A DNA stretch of 64,000 bases from Flavobacterium flabelliforme (GCF_017948675.1 NZ_JAGFBU010000004.1:248001-312000); one strand, 5' to 3'. Positions 1 to 10,395 are shown, counted from the stretch's first letter. Notes: generated by a model from the sequence alone, not told the origin. Program-made: numbers and translations.

Positions 1-37
1 CCCATTCAGCAGGAAATCTTCTGTTAGTTGTACTCAT
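1..37 (-). CDS. aguA: agmatine deiminase, N-terminal fragment
   Basis: Only the first 12 codons lie in the window. They read MSTTNRRFPAEW from an ATG at 37-35, which matches the usual start of agmatine deiminases (RR.PAEW). The enzyme converts agmatine to N-carbamoylputrescine plus ammonia. The ATG is 2 bases after the stop of the amidase gene that performs the next step, so the two are almost certainly one operon. The call rests on a short motif plus gene context. The rest of the gene is outside the window. Confidence 0.8.
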   Translation of the reverse strand, partial: MSTTNRRFPAEW

Positions 38-39
38 AA

Positions 40-927
40 TTAGTCGATTGCTCTTTTTGTAATATCCCCAAAAGCGTCAATTCTTCGGTCTCTAAAAAAG
101 GGCCAGTTCTGACGTACGTTTTCTTGTAAATCCAAATCAACTTCGGCAATAAGGATTTCCTCTTTATCATGTGAAGCTTGCGCTAAGATTTCTCCTTGAG
201 GTCCTGCTATAAAAGAAGCGCCCCAAAACTGAATTCCAGCTGTATCAGGTAAATATTGTTCTAAACCAATTCTGTTTGCAGCAGCAACATAAACTCCATT
301 CGCAACTGCATGACCTTTCATAACGTTCATCCAAGCGCCATACTGGTTTTCGCCATATTGCTCTTTTTCTTGTGGATGCCATCCAATAGCCGTAGGATAA
401 AATAAAACCTCAGCACCTTTAAGCGCAGTCAATCTTGCTGCTTCAGGATACCATTGATCCCAACAAATTAATGTTCCAATTTTTCCTTTTTGTGTAGGGA
501 TTGTTTTGAAACCTAAATCCCCAGGGGTAAAGTAGAATTTCTCATAAAAATGGGGGTCATCTGGAATATGCATTTTACGATATAAACCTGCTTCAGAACC
601 ATCTGTATCAATGATGTAAGCACTATTGTGATAAATTCCAGCCATTCTTTTTTCGAAGAAAGGAACAATGATTACCACACCTAATTCTTTTGCTAAAGCG
701 CTAAAAGCTATAAACGAAGTACTGTAAAGAGGTTCTGCTAAAGCAAAATTATCTACATCCTCACTTTGACAAAAATAATGACTGCTGTATAATTCGGGTA
801 ACGAAATTACTTCGGCACCAAGTTTTGCAGCATCACGAACCCAGCTTATGCATTTTTTTAAGTTGTTTTCGGCAATATCATTTAGGTTCAATTGAATGAC
901 TGCTATTTTGTATTTTTTGTTTGGCAT
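40..927 (-). CDS. aguB: N-carbamoylputrescine amidase (nitrilase superfamily)
   Basis: It hydrolyses N-carbamoylputrescine to putrescine, ammonia and CO2 in the cytoplasm, the last step of the agmatine route to putrescine. The nitrilase-fold catalytic triad is visible. With the ATG at 927 as residue 1, Glu45 is in LPELYSSHYF, Lys118 in YRKMHIPDD and Cys155 in LICWDQWYPEAAR. The length (295 aa) is normal for AguB. The frame extends to a TTG at 948, but that codon is the end of a TATTTTTG promoter box, so I place the start at the ATG at 927. The gene is followed after 2 bases by aguA. Confidence 0.93.
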   Translation of the reverse strand: MPNKKYKIAVIQLNLNDIAENNLKKCISWVRDAAKLGAEVISLPELYSSHYFCQSEDVDNFALAEPLYSTSFIAFSALAKELGVVIIVPFFEKRMAGIYHNSAYIIDTDGSEAGLYRKMHIPDDPHFYEKFYFTPGDLGFKTIPTQKGKIGTLICWDQWYPEAARLTALKGAEVLFYPTAIGWHPQEKEQYGENQYGAWMNVMKGHAVANGVYVAAANRIGLEQYLPDTAGIQFWGASFIAGPQGEILAQASHDKEEILIAEVDLDLQENVRQNWPFFRDRRIDAFGDITKRAID

Positions 928-945
928 GACTAAAATATTTAACTG

Positions 946-953
946 CAAAAATA
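946..953 (-). promoter_or_regulatory. -7 promoter box of aguB
   Basis: TATTTTTG on the minus strand matches the Bacteroidetes -7 consensus TAnnTTTG. It lies 18 bases before the chosen ATG of aguB, giving a very short untranslated leader. No clear -33 TTG was seen at the usual distance. Confidence 0.6.
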
Positions 954-1442
954 GTGAATTTTATAAGGATAAGAAAATATGTTTTTTATGTTGTTGAAAT
1001 GATTTTACTAAGAAAAAACCTTTAAAATACTTTTGTTAAAACTTAGGTATGTCTAAATTTTTATGTTAAATCTCGCTATAATACTTTATGGAACTATAGA
1101 GTTTTAATTTGATGTTACTTTTTATTTTTATGATCGCTCTAACATTTAATCTAGCCTTTTCAAAATTTATATAAATCATTAATTTTTTTTAGCTCCGATT
1201 GCATTATTTTAATAGAAAAAAAAGAGAAAGGCACAAGTAAATTTTCTAAATCTCGCTCATGAGATTTTTTGTTTAGTCATAAGTTTAAATGCAGGATTTT
1301 TGTTAGTACTAATTTTATCTGTTTTGTACTTTAATTTAAGTAGGGTAAAAATAAAATCAATTATAGTAATAGGACGATAAAAATGCAATCTAATTTTGTA
1401 TAGTTTGATTATTTTTATAGCTTTTACTAACTTAGTTTATAA
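954..1442. other. AT-rich gap without a recognisable gene
   Basis: This gap lies between the 5' end of aguB and the 3' end of the subtilase gene. It is strongly AT-rich with no convincing ORF. The 10-mer AAATCTCGCT occurs twice, near 1070 and 1247. I see no strong terminator hairpin for the protease gene. Confidence 0.4.
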
Positions 1443-4154
1443 TTACATAATTATAATTTTTCCCGTTTCAATTTGACCTTTTTTGGTTACTATTTTATAG
1501 ATATATATTCCAGCAAATATATCGTTGAGCGGTACACTGCTGATTTTTGAAAGAAGAGGAGTTGTAATCACATTTTGCCCAGTTAAATTATATAAGTAAA
1601 ATAAAAATTGTTCTTCATTTTTAGCTTCTATGTAAAGACTTTCATTTTTTCGTACTAGAGTAGGAGTTACTAAAAATAAACTGTTAGCTAAATAATTGGT
1701 ATTAATTGTGGTTGAGTTTATTATCGTATTATTCATTAGCGTTAATTTTATCTTATACTGATTATTGCCTTTTATTGGATTTTCATCCAAAAGATAAAAG
1801 TCCTTTGAACTCACATTGCTATTGGTGGCAATTATTATTTCAGATGAATTAATAATTTTAATTAAATCGATCTTTTTAATATTAAATATACTAAAGAGAC
1901 CAACGTCAATTTTTACTTTATTTTCTTCATAAACTTCTGCTGCAGCTAATTTAAAATAACAATTTGAATTAGACTCGTAGACTAATGTTGACTGACTTTT
2001 AATTCCTTCACTTTTGCCAAATACTGGAGTAACTGTGTAGTTTTTTCCATCGGTATAGTGGTAGGTTGAACCAGATATTTGCTCTGTGAATTGTAAATGA
2101 TCGCCTATTAATTTATAAATATTGAATAAATTAACATCAGTCGGCTTATTCCAATTTATTTCTGTAGTTCCGTCGCAAACTAAACTGGAATTTATATTTA
2201 AATCATACGAAATTGTAAAAAGATCTGATAAATAATCAACATTATTTACAGTCATTTTTAATCGTGCTTCGGCATACTTTTGTTCGGTAGGTGAATATTC
2301 AAATTGTTCTTTTTCTAAATTGACTTCTGTAGCTATTGTTTCCCATGACTGTCCCTCATTATAACTAATTGCTAATTGGCCTGTTTTCCCTGACAAAGTA
2401 GAATCCCATTTAAAAGGAGAAATTGTTTTACCATCAAACGGAAAATTATCAGTTCTAACGGGATAGTTCCATTCGAATTTATTTTCTAATTCAAATTCAT
2501 AAGCTATACTGTAATCTTGAGACAAATTAGATAATAAATTTGCACTTACACCAATTGAGTAAATTCCAGCAATGGGATTGGTGACTATTATTTGCTCAAT
2601 TGTATTAAGGTTATCTCTTCCCGTAACTGCTAATTCCTGGGGAGAATTAGGATTTAAAATATATGGTAAATAAACCGTTTTATTAGCTGAAATCAGCTCT
2701 AAGTCGAGGTCATTTACTAAACTAAATGCACTATTTATAGCTGCAGGCATATCGTTCCAAACCAATGTAATTTTAACATTTTTGGTTGCTGGTGGTATAG
2801 TAAGGTTATGCAAATTACGCTGATTATGATTGATGTTGCCAATTATAAATCTGTTCTCACTAATTGTTTTTAAAGATTTGTCCGCATCAATGCTACCGTA
2901 ACCATATGTATAATCAGGACCCTTAGGACCTAGATCTTTAGCACTATTAATTAAAATAGCTTTTGCTAAAGCGTTATTTAAAGGTGCATTTGTGATCTTC
3001 TTAAAATGTTCTTTTAGTAAGGTCACAATGCCAGATGTAAGTGCTGTAGCATTTGAAGTGCCTTGCGTACTGTAGGCGACTAATTCCGGCTTAATTCTGC
3101 CATCATAAGCAGGACCTTTTGACGAAAAAGACATGATTTTTTCATATTGGTCAATGCAACCTATAACTATACTATTTTTTGACTGTTTAAAATTTCCAGA
3201 GAGACTTTTGAAACCTTCAGCACCTCTATTTCCTGATGAAAAAATATGAGTGAGAAAAGGGTTTGCAAATAATTGCTCATCATATGTTGCTGCTAATGAT
3301 CCATAAAAATTTTCAATTTCGGTTCCATACGAATGATTTTGTGTAGTAGCTCCTTGTAAAGTTGATAGATCGTCCGGAAAAATTTTTAAAAAATCTGAGG
3401 ACTGTATTTTTGATTTTTGTGCTACTCCTTTTCCTAAAATAGAGCTATTTCCCAATCCAGAAACAATGGTAGCCATGGCAGTTGCATGATCAGAGAGTTT
3501 TGTCGACTGAATACTGGAAGGAACAAGTTTATTTAGTAAGTCGATATCATTTATGTTTAAAAATTCGTCTTTTATAGAAATAATTTCATTCTCTCCTAAT
3601 AGTGTAGGGAAATTATAATTTGCTTTGTTTATTTGATTAATAGTGAAATTTTGGTCTGCAATTTTAGATTCCGTTACTGGAATTAATGATTCACTGGAAA
3701 CGGCTAACACACTATTTGATGAGATGACTTTGCTAATATTTTTAGAATTTGATTTAATTAGTATTAAATTATTTGTTGCTGTTCTGATAAATTGTATGGC
3801 AGCTTCATTGAGTTCATCAATTAAATCATCAATATTGTCTGTTGCCACTATGTATTGTTTGCTTTCGTCATGACTTTTGAAAGTAGCGGGTAGTTTCCAA
3901 AAATTATTTGCTGGCAAAATATTCTTCAAATCGTTTTTATCTAAAAGACTTTTTGTTTCAATAATACAATAATTTAAATCTAATTTTTTTACAATTTTCC
4001 ACGATTTTTTGTGCGCATTTTCTAACGTAGAAAAATAATATTTTTGATTTTTTGCTTCACTTTCTTTCTTTATCAAATGCTTCCAAAAAGAAGAATCTTG
4101 AGAGAAGCTCATGGAATGAATTAGAATTAGCAGGTATATAAATTTTGTTTTCAT
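1443..4154 (-). CDS. secreted S8 (subtilisin-like) serine protease with T9SS type A sorting domain
   Basis: This is a 903-residue exported protease. Residues 1-19 form a signal peptide ending FSQ. The S8 catalytic residues appear to be Asp196 (SIKDEF), His223 (SDHATAMAT) and Ser367 (GTSNATALTSG), with the oxyanion Asn309 in SSGN. The Asp region is divergent and is the least certain assignment. Beta-rich domains follow (about 430-820). The last ~75 residues (from SLFLVTPTLV to ETGKIIIM) look like a type A C-terminal sorting domain, so export through the type IX system to the surface or medium is inferred. It is divergent from the HEIGH protease gene and forms a single-gene unit. The substrate is unknown. 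Confidence 0.88.
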   Translation of the reverse strand: MKTKFIYLLILIHSMSFSQDSSFWKHLIKKESEAKNQKYYFSTLENAHKKSWKIVKKLDLNYCIIETKSLLDKNDLKNILPANNFWKLPATFKSHDESKQYIVATDNIDDLIDELNEAAIQFIRTATNNLILIKSNSKNISKVISSNSVLAVSSESLIPVTESKIADQNFTINQINKANYNFPTLLGENEIISIKDEFLNINDIDLLNKLVPSSIQSTKLSDHATAMATIVSGLGNSSILGKGVAQKSKIQSSDFLKIFPDDLSTLQGATTQNHSYGTEIENFYGSLAATYDEQLFANPFLTHIFSSGNRGAEGFKSLSGNFKQSKNSIVIGCIDQYEKIMSFSSKGPAYDGRIKPELVAYSTQGTSNATALTSGIVTLLKEHFKKITNAPLNNALAKAILINSAKDLGPKGPDYTYGYGSIDADKSLKTISENRFIIGNINHNQRNLHNLTIPPATKNVKITLVWNDMPAAINSAFSLVNDLDLELISANKTVYLPYILNPNSPQELAVTGRDNLNTIEQIIVTNPIAGIYSIGVSANLLSNLSQDYSIAYEFELENKFEWNYPVRTDNFPFDGKTISPFKWDSTLSGKTGQLAISYNEGQSWETIATEVNLEKEQFEYSPTEQKYAEARLKMTVNNVDYLSDLFTISYDLNINSSLVCDGTTEINWNKPTDVNLFNIYKLIGDHLQFTEQISGSTYHYTDGKNYTVTPVFGKSEGIKSQSTLVYESNSNCYFKLAAAEVYEENKVKIDVGLFSIFNIKKIDLIKIINSSEIIIATNSNVSSKDFYLLDENPIKGNNQYKIKLTLMNNTIINSTTINTNYLANSLFLVTPTLVRKNESLYIEAKNEEQFLFYLYNLTGQNVITTPLLSKISSVPLNDIFAGIYIYKIVTKKGQIETGKIIIM

Positions 4155-4761
4155 TTTTTAGATTTTATTGATCCAATTTTAAGCCTGTTTATTTTACTTT
4201 GGAATAGATGCACTACTTTGATAGTAGCTTTTTTTTTGAAATTAATAGTCGATTTATCTTCTACGTTTTCATCGTAAATTGGGTTATTTATTTCTTCTAA
4301 AAATCTAAATCTTAACATTTTTAGACCCTCCTGATTTTAGTTAAAATATTTGTAAAACCTTATAGTAAAGCTTTAAAATCTAAAAATATTTCTCTAAAAC
4401 AATAATTTTTTTCTTATTAAAAAAGTTAAAATTTAATTTAATTTTTATTTTTACATCGTATTTTATGATTTTATATTTGTTTTATTTTTAATTAATTATT
4501 TATTTTTTTATTGAAAAAAAAACAAATATAATTTTTTTTGATCATTTTTGATGCAATATGTGCTAAATAGTAGAAAACATTAGCTCTTTGGGATCTCAGT
4601 TAATATGTGTTAAATTGAAAATAGCAAAAATAAAAATTTGTTTTTGTTAAAATAATTTAATTTTTATTTTTAATGACTTTAATTTGTTAGTTTAGGCGTT
4701 TTGAATTTTGTAAAGCGTTCGAAAAAAGTAATATTTAACTAACCAAAATAACCATTAAAAA
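4155..4761. other. 607-base divergent intergenic region, very AT-rich
   Basis: It separates the two divergently transcribed protease genes and should hold both promoters. It consists mostly of A and T runs. I could not fix a full TTG/TAnnTTTG promoter for either gene. It contains TTTTGTAAAGCGTTC at 4706-4720, which recurs inverted after the next gene. No ORF is convincing. Confidence 0.4.
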
Positions 4762-5618
4762 ATGAAAAAAATTAAATCAATTTTAGCATTGACTTTCGTA
4801 GCATTGGTAGCATTATCTTGTAATAACGATGATGAGTCAAATCAAGCCAAAGCACAAGCAACAGAAATTACTCCAGAAGTTTTAAATAAACTTAGCGCAT
4901 TATCTTTTAATAATAAAGATGTAAAAGTAGTAAAGCACACTAATTTAGACGGTACAATCGAAGACGTATTTTTGATTGAGGGTGATATTATTATGACTAA
5001 AAATCAATTGGAAAAAATGGATATTCACGGAGGTATTACGACAGAGCAATACCGAACTAACAATTTGGTTTCAGGACCAAGAACTATTAAGGTGGTAGGA
5101 TTATCTGGAACAGGTGCATCTGCATTAAGCAATAACATGCGTGCAGGATTACAAGCAGCAATAAATAGATACAATAATTTAAATTTAGAACTAAAATTTA
5201 GTTTAACTTTTAGTTCTAGTACTAGTGGAGCAAATATAGTTGTTCGTAGAGAACAAGGTGGTGCAGGCGGAGTTGCAGGTTTTCCTTCAGGAGGTGCGCC
5301 GTTTAATTCAGTTACTTTGTATTCAGGTTTAGATACTTACAGTACTGGTGTTAATGCACACGTAGCAGCTCATGAGATAGGACATAGTATTGGTTTACGT
5401 CATACAGATTGGTTTAGCCGTCAAGGCTGTGGATCAAATTCAAATGAAGGGACTGCAGGAGTGGGAGCTATCTTGATTCCAGGAACGCCTTCAGGATATG
5501 ATGCAACTTCATTAATGAGAGCTTGTTTTGGAAATAATGAAACAGGAGCCTTCAACAGCAATGATGTTACTGCTTTAAAATATTTATACTAAAGAAGTTT
5601 TAAGAACGCTTTACAAAA
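4706..5618. repeat. 15-bp inverted repeats flanking the HEIGH protease gene
   Basis: TTTTGTAAAGCGTTC at 4706-4720 is matched by its exact reverse complement GAACGCTTTACAAAA at 5604-5618, one copy on each side of the protease gene. The first 14 bases occur again at 58904-58917 inside an extragenic repeat. No target-site duplication or transposase was seen. Confidence 0.6.
4762..5592 (+). CDS. HEIGH-type zinc metalloprotease lipoprotein (M57-like)
   Basis: This 276-residue lipoprotein has the metzincin zinc site HEIGHSIGLRH at residues 204-214 (His204, Glu205, His208, His214) and a downstream Met-turn in SLMRACF. This matches the family described as dual-action HEIGH metallopeptidases. The signal peptide ends in the lipobox ALSC with lipid Cys20. 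It is followed by NNDDE, an acidic stretch like the lipoprotein export signal that sends flavobacterial lipoproteins to the outer surface. There is no T9SS sorting domain. It is a single-gene unit with its own terminator and is flanked by 15-bp inverted repeats. The natural substrate is unknown. Confidence 0.87.
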   Translation: MKKIKSILALTFVALVALSCNNDDESNQAKAQATEITPEVLNKLSALSFNNKDVKVVKHTNLDGTIEDVFLIEGDIIMTKNQLEKMDIHGGITTEQYRTNNLVSGPRTIKVVGLSGTGASALSNNMRAGLQAAINRYNNLNLELKFSLTFSSSTSGANIVVRREQGGAGGVAGFPSGGAPFNSVTLYSGLDTYSTGVNAHVAAHEIGHSIGLRHTDWFSRQGCGSNSNEGTAGVGAILIPGTPSGYDATSLMRACFGNNETGAFNSNDVTALKYLY

Positions 5619-5627
5619 ATAAAAGAG

Positions 5628-5659
5628 GCTGTTTCCTATTGTGAAACAGCTTTTTTTTT
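5628..5659 (+). terminator. intrinsic terminator of the HEIGH protease gene
   Basis: Hairpin GCTGTTTC / GAAACAGC with a 7-base loop, followed directly by nine T residues, 35 bases after the stop codon. Confidence 0.85.
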
Positions 5660-5992
5660 CTCCAGAAAGAAGCTAATCATTTCTCATTTATTATGTAAAT
5701 AGTGTCTACTAAATACAAGAGAACATGTTTTTAAGGTAATATTTTATTACTTCACCTGAACTTCACTGAATTTTTTTAACATCCAGTAGTGTTTCTGCAG
5801 AACCGATTTTTTACACCATAAATTTAAATTATTTATTTTTATAATAATATTATTGATAATTATGTATTATTCGTATTTTACTGCCTATATGGTATTTATT
5901 ATAATAAAAATTAAAAAAAAATGAAGTTTTTCGCGTAAAAATATAAATAAATATATATACTTTTACAGCCAAAAATTAACGAATTTTATTAC
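5660..5992. other. 333-base gap upstream of the SprB-repeat gene
   Basis: It is AT-rich and has no ORF. TATACTTTTAC near 5958 resembles a degenerate -7 box (TAnnTTTG) at a suitable distance from the ATG at 5993. Nothing else is recognisable. Confidence 0.35.
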
Positions 5993-8900
5993 ATGAGGAA
6001 TCTCTATTTTCTTGCTTATCTTTTTTTGTTACTGAATGCGTTCTCTATTTTTGCAAACAGCAAAAGAGTTGAAAAAATTGAAAAAAAAATAGAAGCCGAC
6101 ACAATTTATAACAAAGCATTCTTAGCCCCAGGAGTTTCTTTTAGTTTTGCAAATGATAATAGTTGTTCTGGTTCTCCAATACTATTTAAGTCAACCGTAA
6201 GTGGTGATGCTCCATTTAAATATTTATGGGATTTTGGTGATGGCAATACTTCTACTGCCATTAATCCTACTAATACATTCACATCGGTTGGTTGCGGTGT
6301 GCAAAATTTCGATGTAAAACTAACGGTTACTGATGCTAAGGGGATTAGTACATCGGTGACTAAAGTTATTTTGGTAAAACAAAAGCCAGATTTAAAATTT
6401 ATAAATTTAAATGCTTTGTCAGGATCCAATTTATCTTTTGAAAGATGTGGTGATAATAATTTCAATCCAAAATATACCATTAATGTAGGTAACTCTTCTA
6501 ATTCTATTTCTTGTATTTCGTCTTATACTATTGATTGGGGTGATGGGAATGTAGAAAATAATGTTACTTTCCCACGCGCGCACACTTACATGAAATTAGG
6601 TTCCTATAATATGATCATTACAGGAGCTGGAACGAATGATTGTTCTAGTGCAATTACTTATGTAGTTAAAAATTCTAACAATCCAATTGGAGCTCTTATT
6701 GCTCCAGGTAATACAACAAATTTTTGTATACCCGTTGCACCAATGGATTTTGCCATAGGTTCATGGGCATTAAACCCTTCCGATACAAATTATCAAGTGA
6801 ATTATGGAGATGGAATCGTTACGAATTACACTCAACAAGATTTAGAAAGTTCACCTTATTATAATTCTCTAATTCCATCGGCTTCTCAAAATTTTCCCAT
6901 ACCACATACTTTTACACGTTTTAATTGTCCATCTGGTAACAATGTAACCCTAACAATAACTACTTCTTGTGGCAGTACTTATTTGATTGCTGGCCCAATT
7001 ATTATATTAGATGTACCAAGAGTAAGTTTTTATGCAAATGATATTGCTTGCGTTGGTAGTGGTGTCACTTTTCATAATAATTCAATTGCTGGGTTTACAA
7101 ATGGTTGCAGTACTAACAATGTGTACACTTGGGATTTTGGTGATGGAAGCGCTTTTTCAAGAGCAGTTGAGCCTATTCATTCTTATTTAACGCCAGGGAC
7201 TTATACTGTTACTCTATTTGCTGAAACGCCTTGTGGTATATCGAGTAAAACAACAAAAACCATTTGTATAGAACCTGTATTAGAACCAAATTTCACCTTT
7301 GAAAAAGCTTGTGCTGGCAGTCCTTTGCAAATTACAAATACGACAGATACACGCCTAAATTGTGCTGCTGAAAGCTATTTTTGGGATATAAAAGGGTATT
7401 ATGAAAGCTACTGTGGTAAAAAACCTGTGCAATGGTTTTTTACTAATGGTACGAATTCTTATTCTAAAGATCCAGTTATTAATTTTATAACACCAGGTAC
7501 CTATGAATTAAGTTTGAGAACTAGAAATTCTTGCGGAATAGATCGTTATTCAAATAAAATTATAATGGTTAAGCAACCACCAGTAATTATTTTGAAACCC
7601 ATTTCAGATTATTGTAATTCTGCAACAATATCACCTGTAGGTGAGGTGGTGCAAAGTTGTTCACCCGATAGTGAACTTACTTATTTATGGACCTTTCCAG
7701 GAGGTACACCATCTACATCAAACTTATTAAATCCGGGTCAAATAAATTATTCTGTCACAGGAAATTATCAAGCAATTTTTAGTGTTAGTAATAGTTGTGG
7801 TACAACAACAAAAACAGCAAATTTTTCAGTAAACACAGTACTATCTCCTATCATAAATTCAAAATCAGTAGAAATTTGCAGTGGCGGATCCTTTTTAATA
7901 CAACCCTATACTAATGCTGTTGATAATGTACCTACAAATACAACTTATACTTGGTCAGATCCAATTATTAGTCCATCAGGTTCTATATATGGTGCCTTCT
8001 CACAAAAAAATCCTGTAACCAGTATTGGTCAAACACTAACTAATTACAGTAGTAGTCCAGTAACAGTTACCTATACCGTTTCTCCAAGCTCTGGGAGTTG
8101 TGCAGGCCCTAACTTTACCGTTACTATAATTGTTAATCCATTAATAATGGTTGCTGAGACGATCAAAAAAAGCAAATGTTTTGGATCTGATGATGCCAGT
8201 ATTAACATCAATGTTTCAGGTGGGATTCCATTTCCTACCTCCAAACCCTATGTTTTTTCTTGGTCAGGTCCTAATGGATTTACCAGCACAGAAAAAGATC
8301 TTAGTAATCTTAAACCAGGAACCTATACTTTAAGTATTACCGATAATGGCACTTGCCCCTTTTCAAAATCTTATTTTGTTATGGAACCAGATAAATTTAT
8401 TTTTTCTGGATTTAAAAATGATATTAGTTGTTTTGGACTTAATGATGGGAATATTAATTTAACCACTTCAGGCGGAACTTTGCCTTATAATTTTGTTTGG
8501 ACTAAAAACGGAAGCCCTTATGCCACAACAGAAAATATTGGTAATTTGTCTCCAGGTGTTTATAAAGTAAGCATCACTGAAGAAAATAATTGTGAGACGC
8601 TTACAAATACATACACTATCATCGAACCTTCAATTTTAGAATTGAACCTTGTAAGTCAAGTTAATATTTTATGTTATGGAGATTATACAGGTGAAATTAA
8701 TGTAAAAGCAAAAGGCGGTAGGGCTACTGAAATTTCAAGTGGTGTTTTTAATTATATTTACAATTGGAGTGGGCCAAATGGATTTTCTAGTACTAATCAA
8801 AACTTAACAAATTTAGCAGCTGGAACATATGACTTAGTCGTTACCGATAATTCTGGTTGTAGGATTAATTTACAAGTCATTTTATTACAAAATAGCGAAA

Positions 8901-10378
8901 TATTTTTAGAGTATACTAAAACAGAAATAGCTTGTTATAATGATGCAAATGCCTCTATTACTATAACCAATATTAAGGGAGGTATTCCTTTTACAACAGG
9001 AGTTCCTTATCTTATAAAATGGAGTAATTTAGGAACAGGACGTGTACAGAATAATCTTTCTGCGGGAGATTATGCAATTACCATTACAGACGCCCTGAAT
9101 TGCGAAAAAACATTTAATATCATTATTGATAATGCTCCTATATTTACTATCAATCCTGATGTTAAAGATGTTTCGTGTTTTGGGTCAAAGGATGCTCACA
9201 TTAGACTGAATTTAATTGGAGGTAAAGCGCCAGTAGTACTAGTTTGGGATGACGATCCAACTGCTGGTATGGAAAGAAATAATATTGGGCCCGGTAAATA
9301 TTCGTTAACAATTACAGATGCTAAATTATGTACAATCAAACAAACATTCATTATTAATGAGCCTTTGCAATTAGAATTAAGTGCCGATGTTTCAAACCCA
9401 CTGAATTGTTTAAATGCTAATACAGGAGCAATCAATTTAATCGTTACTGGTGGTCAGTCTCCATTTAAATTTGAATGGTCCAATGGTGCTACAACAGAAG
9501 ATTTACAAAATCTTTTACCTAATAATTACACTGTTATCGTTACAGATGCCAATGGCTGTAAAAAAACAGAATCATGGAAAATTATTCGTTTTGAACAACT
9601 TACACCTTCTATTGATGTGATGACTGATTATGATTGCAATACAAAATACGTTCATCAGACGTTTTATGGAAAAGTCAAAGGAGGAATTCCTCCCTATCAA
9701 TTAACTTGGTCAGATGGTACCGTTAGCGGTGCTAATAATGAGATAATGAATACAAACAACAATGGTTTGATCATTTTTAGCGTTAAAGATAGTTTTGGTT
9801 GTACTGCAGAAATTACTTATAATGTTAATACACCGGTTTTGGGTAAAGCTAATTTCGAAACGAGTTCGTATGGTAATGATGTTTATGGTTTGTATTCTAT
9901 TTATGACCCAATTTTATTCAAGAATTTAGCAACTGGAGACTTTACCCAAGTTTCTTGGGATTTTGGAGATGGTAATTTTTCTGATGAAGAAAATCCCAAA
10001 CACATTTTTACTAAAACCGGAAATTACTCCGTCAAACAAACGGTTACTTACCCTTTTGGTTGTCAATATACCCAAACACTTGTACTAAAAGTTGAAAAAG
10101 GATATAGTTTAAAAATGCCAACCGCATTTACACCAAATGGAGATGGAATAAACGATTCTTTTTCACCCGTTTTTTTAGGTTTTGTAGAAATGACCATAGA
10201 CATTTATGACACATGGGGCAGTATAGTATATACTGAAAAAGGGGAAACTTTGAAAGGATGGAATGGAAAAGTGAAGGATCTAGACGCAGAAAATGGAAAT
10301 TACTATTTTAAACTTACTGCTAAAACATTTTATAATCATACCATCATCGAAAAAGGTACTTTAACATTAATTAAATAA
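5993..10378 (+). CDS. giant PKD/SprB-repeat adhesin-like protein with T9SS type B C-terminal domain
   Basis: A 1461-residue surface protein. After a signal peptide (about 1-22) come several PKD-like domains (about 45-710, repeated WDFGDG and CGxxxxxT motifs). Seven degenerate SprB-type repeats follow (about 720-1280), each starting near a C(F/Y)G..D..I motif and ending near PGTY.L.ITD. Then there is a final PKD domain (about 1285-1365). The last ~90 residues begin MPTAFTPNGDGIND, the signature of the gliding-associated type B sorting domain, so type IX secretion is inferred. SprB itself is the mobile gliding adhesin of F. johnsoniae. This protein is far shorter, so a role in adhesion or gliding is plausible but unproven. 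A PorP/SprF partner gene follows after 17 bases. Confidence 0.9.
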   Translation: MRNLYFLAYLFLLLNAFSIFANSKRVEKIEKKIEADTIYNKAFLAPGVSFSFANDNSCSGSPILFKSTVSGDAPFKYLWDFGDGNTSTAINPTNTFTSVGCGVQNFDVKLTVTDAKGISTSVTKVILVKQKPDLKFINLNALSGSNLSFERCGDNNFNPKYTINVGNSSNSISCISSYTIDWGDGNVENNVTFPRAHTYMKLGSYNMIITGAGTNDCSSAITYVVKNSNNPIGALIAPGNTTNFCIPVAPMDFAIGSWALNPSDTNYQVNYGDGIVTNYTQQDLESSPYYNSLIPSASQNFPIPHTFTRFNCPSGNNVTLTITTSCGSTYLIAGPIIILDVPRVSFYANDIACVGSGVTFHNNSIAGFTNGCSTNNVYTWDFGDGSAFSRAVEPIHSYLTPGTYTVTLFAETPCGISSKTTKTICIEPVLEPNFTFEKACAGSPLQITNTTDTRLNCAAESYFWDIKGYYESYCGKKPVQWFFTNGTNSYSKDPVINFITPGTYELSLRTRNSCGIDRYSNKIIMVKQPPVIILKPISDYCNSATISPVGEVVQSCSPDSELTYLWTFPGGTPSTSNLLNPGQINYSVTGNYQAIFSVSNSCGTTTKTANFSVNTVLSPIINSKSVEICSGGSFLIQPYTNAVDNVPTNTTYTWSDPIISPSGSIYGAFSQKNPVTSIGQTLTNYSSSPVTVTYTVSPSSGSCAGPNFTVTIIVNPLIMVAETIKKSKCFGSDDASININVSGGIPFPTSKPYVFSWSGPNGFTSTEKDLSNLKPGTYTLSITDNGTCPFSKSYFVMEPDKFIFSGFKNDISCFGLNDGNINLTTSGGTLPYNFVWTKNGSPYATTENIGNLSPGVYKVSITEENNCETLTNTYTIIEPSILELNLVSQVNILCYGDYTGEINVKAKGGRATEISSGVFNYIYNWSGPNGFSSTNQNLTNLAAGTYDLVVTDNSGCRINLQVILLQNSEIFLEYTKTEIACYNDANASITITNIKGGIPFTTGVPYLIKWSNLGTGRVQNNLSAGDYAITITDALNCEKTFNIIIDNAPIFTINPDVKDVSCFGSKDAHIRLNLIGGKAPVVLVWDDDPTAGMERNNIGPGKYSLTITDAKLCTIKQTFIINEPLQLELSADVSNPLNCLNANTGAINLIVTGGQSPFKFEWSNGATTEDLQNLLPNNYTVIVTDANGCKKTESWKIIRFEQLTPSIDVMTDYDCNTKYVHQTFYGKVKGGIPPYQLTWSDGTVSGANNEIMNTNNNGLIIFSVKDSFGCTAEITYNVNTPVLGKANFETSSYGNDVYGLYSIYDPILFKNLATGDFTQVSWDFGDGNFSDEENPKHIFTKTGNYSVKQTVTYPFGCQYTQTLVLKVEKGYSLKMPTAFTPNGDGINDSFSPVFLGFVEMTIDIYDTWGSIVYTEKGETLKGWNGKVKDLDAENGNYYFKLTAKTFYNHTIIEKGTLTLIK

Positions 10379-10395
10379 AGCGAAAAGGCCAACTA

